Position numbers and translations under genes: made by a program. Shown here in pieces: positions 56,847-64,000 of a DNA stretch of 64,000 nt; positions within the stretch are counted from its first letter, which is position 1, and every line of letters starts with the position of its first letter. The DNA lies in contig KV423953.1 of the NCBI GenBank assembly GCA_001632435.1, positions 124,001 through 188,000 on the forward strand, read 5' to 3'. Source of the stretch: Calocera cornea HHB12733 (lineage: Eukaryota; Basidiomycota; Dacrymycetes; Dacrymycetales; Dacrymycetaceae). Under the pieces are notes generated by a model. It was not told the DNA's origin, did no database searches, and saw only the letters and a program-made list of their open reading frames with translations.

Positions 56847-58653
56847 ACTCGGCGTTGTCATTGGTTCATTCAATTTCGGAGCACATTCTTGTTGTCTCAA
56901 CATGCATCCATCACGTCGAGGTTTTCCTTTGGTCGCTGGATCTCAAAGAGTGTCTGTATAGTTTATCATTGTCGTGTTGTTACTTGGATGAATGACACTC
57001 AGGGTTTGGAGCATATCATGAGCCCCAGATAGCTTGAGAGAACCACACGGGTCGCGGCGAGTCGTGGTCTGATTTGAGCATATGTGCGGAAGTCGCCGGA
57101 AGATCCGAGGCGTTTGTCAACGACATCATATCGCGCAGCAATGGCGGCGTCCCTATTCCAGCTCCAAACTGAACGACAGCATTTACCTCTCGTCGCTCCG
57201 GCGATATCGGAGACTCCGTGCACCGTGTGCTTGAACACTGCGCCAAGGCGATCAACCGATGTCAAAGTAGAGCAACCATGTGCGGGAACTGAATTGGAAG
57301 ACTACGAAGTCATCGAGAATTTAACCTGTCTTATCACCCGAAGTAATCCCCGCCTACAAGGAAAGCGGCGACGTATTCGGTAAGGGGTGACTGGAGATAC
57401 GCGGCTGGATAGTGCTGGTTTCTTAAGCCTAAGCGGCTACCCGGTTCCTCTCGGTAGGCTCAGAGGGAAGCGAAAGCGGTGTCTGATTGAGAGGGGAATA
57501 TGCTGCCTTCTTCGTGGGATCTGCCAGCACTGCGCTCGAGTAAGGAACATCTTTGTTACATCTCTGGAATTCGCCTGCTCCGCAAGTCACACAAAGTCCC
57601 TTGCACAGGGTGTCTAGCTCCTATCTCCGTTGAACCGTGTGGTCGTTGTGGATCGAGCCAGAAAGGAACAGCTGTTGCAGCATGAAGTTCACCCTTTGCC
57701 AAACAGGTCGCGTCTCGTGTCGCGCTGTGCAGGTTTGGGTCGGACGACTCCAATCAGGGCGCTGAATTGACGTAGTCGGGGCCTATTAAATTGACAGTCG
57801 CCACGCGCGCTTCTCTTCAGTATCTTTGAATGGTTTGCATTTCTGAGCTCGTGGTCCCGTAGAGCCGCGGGGCAGACGAGCATGCTGCCGCATAAATTTG
57901 TCTCCGCGGGAGTAGGCCGATCACGCCCACTCACGCCTTATCACGCCGCGTGCCACGCGACACAGCTCCCTTGTCTTCGGGCAGAACCTGGCTTCCGCTT
58001 GGCTTGGCTATACATAGAAGTTGGCTACGAACATGCTGGCAATCTTCTTACCATTTATGCTGGAACGACATCCGGTCGTAGGCTGAACCGTCTGAGCTTG
58101 TCGGATAGATGGAGCCACAACGCGCGGCGTTCTCATTCGGGTTTCAGCCCCTCTCATAATCGCTAGCACGCCTGCCGTCATCCTCGGTCTTCTTGCACCA
58201 CACCTCCCAAACATCATCCGAGCTTTGTCAAGGCTCGGTCTCGAGTTATAGATGCAGTCATGTGCTCGAGGACCGCCTCAAGGTGGGGCACGCTGTTGTC
58301 TCGGAGGATCAATCTCCTGAAGGGCGGGTTTGGGAATGGAGCACGCTATGCTCCCTAGCCGTTCCGATTTTCTCGCCATTCTTGGCGGTCGCTATTTTGG
58401 TTCTTCCATGCTAGCGAATGGAGGAATACGATGTTCGCGCGGTGCCTGTTCTTATCGTATATCGTATATTCGATATGATGATCTCCACCCCACATGGTTC
58501 CAGAACATTGATCAGGGCGACAGTACGGTCTGGCTCACTATCTGGCGCGCGTGTGGCCTGAACGCAAGAATGTATAAAGAAGAGCTCCCAGGCCAGCGCT
58601 CCCCCCTGACGGTCCCCCTCGTACCTGACTCCCTCCTCTAGACCTCCGCAGAC
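56847..58653. other. intergenic, about 1.8 kb, no gene seen
   Basis: No protein-like frame or RNA gene recognised. The 3' end is the OPT2 promoter region. Confidence 0.45.
58573..58578 (+). promoter_or_regulatory. TATA box of OPT2
   Basis: TATAAA in the context gaatgtataaagaag, 81 bp upstream of the OPT2 ATG. Confidence 0.6.
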
Positions 58654-61287
58654 ATGTCGGAGAAAGTTTCGGACTCTCTGCCACAGCTCCCTCACCTCGC
58701 CTCAGCCGCGACCGGTGAGGACGACCAGACCAGGGGCCTTGCTCCTAGCAACTTCCACCTCCCGGTGACTCAGGAGACTAGTCGCGAGCAGGCCTATCGG
58801 ATTGAGGAAGAAGTCGCGGAGCATCATCTCGCTGACCCGAACTACTTCATTTCGGAGCATGTGCATGTCATCAAGGAGAATAACGAGAAGAACGAGGATG
58901 GCTCCTCTGGATCGCGAGTGATCGTAGAGGTGGAGAAGTAAGTCTGTCTCGCTATTCATTACCGCCTTGCTAATAGTTGCCACAGTGACCAAGAGGAAGA
59001 CTCACCTTACCCTGAGGTACGCGCTGCGGTGTCCAACACCGACGACCCTTCGATGCCTGTCAACACCTTCCGCATGTGGTTCCTGGGTATCATCTTTACG
59101 ATCGTCATCTCTGGCTTGAACCAGTTCTTCGGCTTCCGCTGTAAGTACGACCTGTTCCATACTCATTACTGCTTCTAACGATTACCAGATCCTTCCGTAA
59201 CGATCACGTCACTCGTTGCTCAGCTGGTCGCTCTTCCTCTCGGCAAGCTCCTCGAGAAGATCCTTCCGACTCGCGAGTTCAACACGTTCGGCTTCCGCTG
59301 GACCTTGAATCCGGGACCGTTCAACATCAAGGAGCACACTCTTATCACCGTCATGGCCAATGTCGTCTATGGCGGTGCATATGCGACAGACATTCTTGCC
59401 ACCCAAAAGTCCTTCTACAACCAGCCCCTAGATACCGGCTATCAGCTGCTGTTGGTCATCTCGACTCAGCTGATCGGCTTCTCGTACGCCGGTCTGTGCC
59501 GTCGTTTCCTGGTATGGCCAGCAGCCATGATCTGGCCGTACACACTCGTCAACGCCGCGCTTTTCAACGCGCTCCACGAGTCGTACGGGAGGGAGACTGA
59601 CGGCTGGATGAGCCGCAACAAGTTCTTCGTCATCGCGTTCACCTGCTCGGCGGTGTGGTACTGGTTCCCCGGCTACATCTTCACCGCGCTGTCCGTCTTC
59701 AGCTGGGTGTGCTGGATCGCGCCGAACAACTTTGTCGTCAACTCGCTCTTCGGCTACGAGACGGGTCTCGGCATGGGATTCATCACGTTCGATTGGTCAC
59801 AGATTGCCTACACCGGCTCGCCGCTCGTCACCCCCTGGTGGGCGCAGGCCAACGTCTTTGCGTGCCTGGTCATCGTCTTCTGGATTGCGGCTCCTATCAT
59901 GTACTACAAGAACATCTTCTGTGAGTCTAGAGCACACTGTGTTTAGCAGCGCTGACGGCCGCTCAGTCACGCAATACCTGCCCATGTCGTCCTCTGGCTC
60001 GTACGACAACACGGGGGCGGCGTACAATGCGACTGCGATCATCGTCGACGGCATCTTCGACCCGGAGCTGTATGCGCAGTACTCGCCGCTCTACCTGTCG
60101 ATGACGTTCGCGCTCGCGTACGGGCTGTCGTTCGGCGCTCTGACGTCGACGCTGGTGCATGTGTTCCTATGGTACCGGCACGACATTATGCGGCAGTTCC
60201 GCGCGTCGCTCAAGGACGAGCCCGACATCCACTCGCGTCTGATGCTGGCGTACCGCGAGGTGCCCAGCTGGTGGTACATCAGCCTCTTCCTCGGCAGCTT
60301 CGTGCTCGCGATCGTGACGATCGAGGTGTGGAAGACGCAGCTGCCGGTGTGGGCGCTGATCCTCGCGCTGCTCATCTCGCTCGTGTACCTCATCCCGATC
60401 GGGATGATCCAGGCGATCACGAACCAGCAGGTCGGGCTGAATGTCATCACCGAGCTCATCGTCGGGTACGCGCTGCCGGGCAAGCCCACCGCCATGATGA
60501 TCTTCAAGACGTTCGGGTACATCACGATGGCGCAGGGGCTGGCGTTTGTGGGCGACCTCAAGCTCGGCCACTACATGAAGATCCCGCCGCGGATGATGTT
60601 CATGTGCCAGGTCGTCGCCGCACTCATCGCGTGCTTCGTGGTCGTCGGCGTGCAGGACTGGATGTTTGGCAACATCGAGGGCATGTGCCAACCGGACCAG
60701 CCGGACAACTTCACCTGCCCGGGCATACGGGTGTTCGGCACCGCCAGCCTCATCTGGGGCGGCATCGGCCCGACGCGGATCTTCACGCATGGGCTGTACC
60801 AGCCCCTGCTCTGGTTCTTCCTCATCGGCGCGCTCCTCCCGATCCCCTTCTACTACCTGGCGAAGCGCTACCCGATGTCCGGGTTCAAGGTGAGTCGGTG
60901 AGAGTCGCCATTCGTATCCCATCCTGACGTGTTGCACAGTACGTGAACATCCCCGTGTTCTTCACAGGCACGGGCCTGATGCCGCCCGCGACGGGGATCA
61001 ACTTCTCGTCGTGGTTCATGGTCGGGATCACGTTCATGTACTTTGTGCGCAAGTACCACTTTGCCTGGTGGTCGCACTACAACTACGTGCTCTCCGCGGC
61101 GATGGACTCGGGCGTGGCGATCACGACGATCATCATCTTCTTCTGCCTGTACTTCCCGAACGGCGGCGTGCAGCTCAACTGGTGGGGGAACAGCGTGTAC
61201 GGCAACACGCTCGACGGGCAGGGCGCCAGCTACCTCGCCATCCCGCCCGGGCAGGTGTTCGGCTACCAGCCGGGCACCTGGTCGTAG
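58654..61287 (+). CDS. OPT-family oligopeptide transporter (OPT2)
   Basis: Predicted proton-coupled oligopeptide transporter, paralogue of OPT1 about 21 kb upstream in the same orientation. Exons 58654-58937, 58986-59140, 59189-59920, 59967-60889 and 60940-61287 (813 aa), phases consistent. The cytosolic N-terminus is about 110 residues (RIEEEVAEHHLADPNYF). Core signatures are SGLNQFFGF, NPGPFNIKEHTL, TVMANVVYGGAYATD, TGLGMGFITFDWSQI, DEPDIHSRLM, ITNQQVGLNVITELI, GYALPGKPTAMMIFK and YMKIPPRMMFMCQV, ending PGTWS. Several intron positions match OPT1, but OPT2 has four introns against eight, so introns were lost or gained after duplication. The length is close to the usual size of fungal OPTs. 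Confidence 0.93.
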
Positions 61288-63292
61288 ACCACGGACGCTC
61301 ACGCGTGCGAGCGGTTCCTCCCTCCGTCGGCGCTTGCGGCTCCGGGGCAGCCGGGATGCAGAACGCAGTAGTGCCAGCAGCAGTAGTAGCAGTGTCGTGC
61401 ATGCGCTTACGAGCGGTCGACGAATGTACCAGTACCTTCCCTGGGGGCGACAGCAGTGTGCTCCGGCTGCAGAACGAAGCGTAACTTAGGAGACGAATGC
61501 GGTCGGACGAGGCTCACGTCTTGCCACCACACACAGTCATCCGCCCAGTCATTGGGCGGGGCGGGGCGGGGTGGACTGACCACCCCGCTGGGCTTATCGC
61601 GCCCGTCACCGTGACCAGCGCAGCGTCCGGGGCTGCCGTGCTGGCAGTGGGGCACGCCGCTGGCCGGGAGGGGTGGCCGCTGGGGAAGGCCGGGAAGAGT
61701 AAGCCACCCGCGCCAGGGTCGCCCGGGACGGTGGGCGATGCGATGACCACGCTGGAGGGCGGGGGGCGGCTCGGAGGCGGCTCGGAGACGACGGCGGAGT
61801 CAGAGGGACGCACGCCGCCACTGGCCAGCATTGAATACAGTACTGTGACTAGGGTAGTACAAGGTCCGGCGCTCGCTCGGAGCTGCGGCCCTCAGGCTCG
61901 GAAGCAGGTGCGCCCACTGAAGGGAGCGGAGGCAACGTATTGCCACGCCTTGCTGACCTCAGCCTGCGCCACCGCCCTGAGCATGACCAGTAGGGCGCGG
62001 CGGGGCGGGGGCGGGGGGTGTGTGTTCCGCAGACGCCTGCATCTACAGTTGTGCAGCGATATGTTCAGGGATAGGCAGGCCCTATCAGACCCGTCAGGGC
62101 TGTCAGGGCTGGCCATCTGAAAGGCCCCTGAGTAGGCCTAGTAACCACCTGCGCCGGGTTGGCAATGCCTGTCATCTGGGCAGGGTTCAATATCATTATG
62201 ACGGGTGTTAGTCTGGCAGGTCTGGTTGCGAGACCCATCCGGAGGTATATTAGACTCTCCGGAGGCTAAATCAAGTGTCAAGTGCCGGTCACCCTTGTGT
62301 TAGGTGACGTTGTGTCAAGTGACCAGGCACGGATCACCAGTTCTCACTGTTTACACAAACAACACGGTTCATTCATTATAGCTAGCTAAACTAATGGTGC
62401 TCTAGCCAATATATAAGTAATTACAGGTTAATAATTCTATATCTATATATATAGCTAATTTTTATCTGTGGAAGAAGTCAGCCAAATGGGAAGACGGAAG
62501 TGAGAGGACTCACCAGTGAGGAACCTCTTCGGACTGCAGAGTGCACCCTTTTATGCACTGGGCAGTTGCAGTGCGCAATCAGGGACACAATCAGAGTAAA
62601 CAAATGGCACGTGACACATGGGGGTGGCAAATGAATGTGACCTCAGGGTGGGTCTGCACTGCGGTATATTTTGGATCACAAGGGTCTCACTCAACTTTTG
62701 TCATTGATTACAATGCGAGATCAGGGCTCTACAGGCTGGCCAATTGTCCGTCGCATGAGGGCTCTGGCCCCAGGGGCTGTCACTTCTCTGCACGCGCGTA
62801 GATGTGCGGGAGTCGGGAGTCGGGGAAACAAGGCAGGTTGCGGGGGCGGCCCCGGCCTACTGCGGACTGGGACACGGGACATGGGACATGGGACGTGGTC
62901 ATCGGCCGTCGGTATGAGCGATTCATTCGCTGGTGGGTGGTGGGTGCGGGCGCGAAAAGTGGGGGCGGAGGCGCGGGGCGCGTGCTGTGGTGGGCGGATG
63001 GGGGTGTGGGTGTGGGTGGGTGTGGGTGTGGGTGTGGGATGCTAAGCAGCCAGTGAGGGCTTCCTCCCTCCCGTCACACTCTCCCCCTCCCCCTCCCCAT
63101 CCGCGCCGTCCCCCTAGCCGTCACGGTCACCCCACCCGCGCCTACCCAGACATCGCCATCGGCCGCCCGCCCGCCCTGCACCCCGCTTCCCTTAACATCC
63201 ATTCCTCCCTCCCCCCCTTCCCGGCCCCGCCCGCCCACCCCCAACCCCACCCCCACCCTAACACCGCCCCGCCTGTATAAACCGCGCGCCAG
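61288..63292. other. intergenic, about 2 kb, no gene assigned
   Basis: GC-rich to 62,260, then an AT-rich stretch (62,380-62,470) unlike its surroundings, then moderate GC. A segment beginning tgtcaagtg at 62,273 could be an LTR remnant, but I found no matching end. A gggtgt-type simple repeat runs at about 63,001-63,041. Confidence 0.4.
63001..63041 (+). repeat. GGGTGT-type simple repeat
   Basis: Runs of gggtgt and gggtgggtgt over about 40 bp. Not a fungal TTAGGG telomere tract. Confidence 0.85.
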
Positions 63293-64000
63293 ATGCCGAT
63301 CCTCGCCTGCCTCACCGCCCTCACCCAGCTCAACGACCTCCTCTGCCACATCACCCGCTGCCCGCCCCCCTCAACCGCCCCCGAGCTCGCGCGGCGCAGA
63401 CAGCTCCAGCACCGGCTCCACCTCGGCCTCGAGGGCCTCCCGGTCGCACCGGGCACCGGCCGCCCAGTGGAGGGCTGCGAGTGCCACGGCGCCGTTCAGA
63501 GGTGCGTAGGCGGTCTGCTCCGTGCTTGTCCCTTCTGCATGGGGAGCCTGGGCAGCGCTGGGTTGGGCTGACCCGAGTGCAGGTGCGCAGAACAGCTCTA
63601 CACGAGCGCGATCGCCCTCTGCGCCGACCTCTCCGAGCAGCTCGCACCGGTCCCGCTCTCCGCCCCCAGCCCCAGCTCCCCCCCTCCAGGCCCAACATGC
63701 GCCTGCCAACCCTCGCCGACCCCGCAGGCCCGGGCGCTGGACGACCTCTCGCACCAGCTCCTGCGCACGCGCCGCCTGCGCAACCTCGTCCTCCCGCCCG
63801 TCTCCCGCCTCCCGGAGGACATCCTCGCCTACGTCTTCTCCATCCCGTACCACCACTGGGACCCCGGCGCCGCAGCAGCCTTCGCAGACCGCATCGTGGC
63901 CGTCTCCCACCTCTGGAGGGAGGTCGCCCTCGCCACCCCACAGGCGTGGGCGAACATCGTCCTCGGCCACGAGCCCCTGCGCGCGCGCCTCGCCTGCTCA
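63293..64000 (+). CDS. F-box protein, 3' partial
   Basis: The N-terminal part of a protein with an F-box-like motif, expected to link substrates to an SCF ubiquitin ligase through Skp1. Exons 63293-63501 and 63583-64000, running off the window; the phase across the 81-nt intron agrees. The first 70 residues are helical (LTALTQLNDLLCHITRC) and a Pro-rich linker follows. The F-box starts near residue 150: LPEDILAYVFSIPYHHW, then DRIVAVSHLWREVALATPQAWANI. This is the layout common in large Agaricomycete F-box families. A TATAAA at 63276-63281 is only 12 bp from this ATG, so the start might be elsewhere. Confidence 0.65.

Noticed and set aside
60167..60937. Long open frames antisense to and out of frame with OPT2
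   Set aside because: The sequence matches His/Arg-rich shadow translation of GC-rich codons; OPT signatures are in the sense frame.
1..64000. tRNA, rRNA, CRISPR or bacterial operon features
   Set aside because: No convincing tRNA A/B boxes with cloverleaf, no rRNA, no regular spaced repeats. The genome is clearly eukaryotic.

Overview
The window looks like a gene-dense, GC-rich chromosome segment of a basidiomycete fungus, most likely an Agaricomycete. The genes are cut by many 45-60 nt GT..AG introns, and the content is typical of mushroom-forming and wood-decay fungi: NACHT-type NLR genes, a CxC2/KDZ transposase, OPT transporters and an F-box protein. No bacterial, plasmid or viral genome features were seen. 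All gene models below were joined by hand from splice signals and reading-frame phase.

Left part (1-13,490): the end of a small basic protein gene, an Efm7/Nnt1-like protein methyltransferase, an intact NACHT-TPR NLR (2,429-6,623), a NAP/SET-family histone chaperone, a truncated NLR relic (8,223-9,532), a Lyc1-like acetyltransferase (10,538-11,960) and the first exons of a second NLR gene.

Centre (13,490-32,404): the key feature is an 18.9-kb DNA transposon of the KDZ superfamily. It is flanked by an 8-bp target duplication (GCTTTGGA) and bounded by inverted termini of about 45 bp with an identical 28-nt core. Repeated GGATAATC-type motifs lie just inside both ends. It carries an apparently intact nine-exon transposase with a CxC2 cysteine cluster and eight further genes: a complete four-OB-fold replication protein A large-subunit (RPA1) homologue, a solo RPA1 N-terminal OB-fold protein, a GRF-like zinc-finger/SIM protein, an AT-hook protein, two small coiled-coil proteins and two proteins I do not recognise. 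The element sits in a coding exon of an NLR gene. Joining the flanks at one copy of the duplication restores the NLR reading frame across the site. The 3' part of that NLR (32,405-34,732) has since gained frameshifts and a stop.

Right part (34,733-64,000): a diverged inverted repeat of about 1.3 kb (34.9-36.3 kb and 46.1-47.4 kb) brackets an OPT oligopeptide transporter and a Rap1-like BRCT/Myb gene. Then come another NLR (minus strand, one in-frame stop), a TauD/TfdA-family dioxygenase, a disordered protein with SUMO-interaction-like motifs, a second OPT transporter and the start of an F-box gene running off the window.

Together the window shows an NLR-rich neighbourhood (four loci, one intact) being remodelled by a large cargo-bearing transposon. 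That transposon brings its own single-stranded-DNA-binding machinery. Two OPT paralogues and single-copy housekeeping genes lie among the NLR loci.
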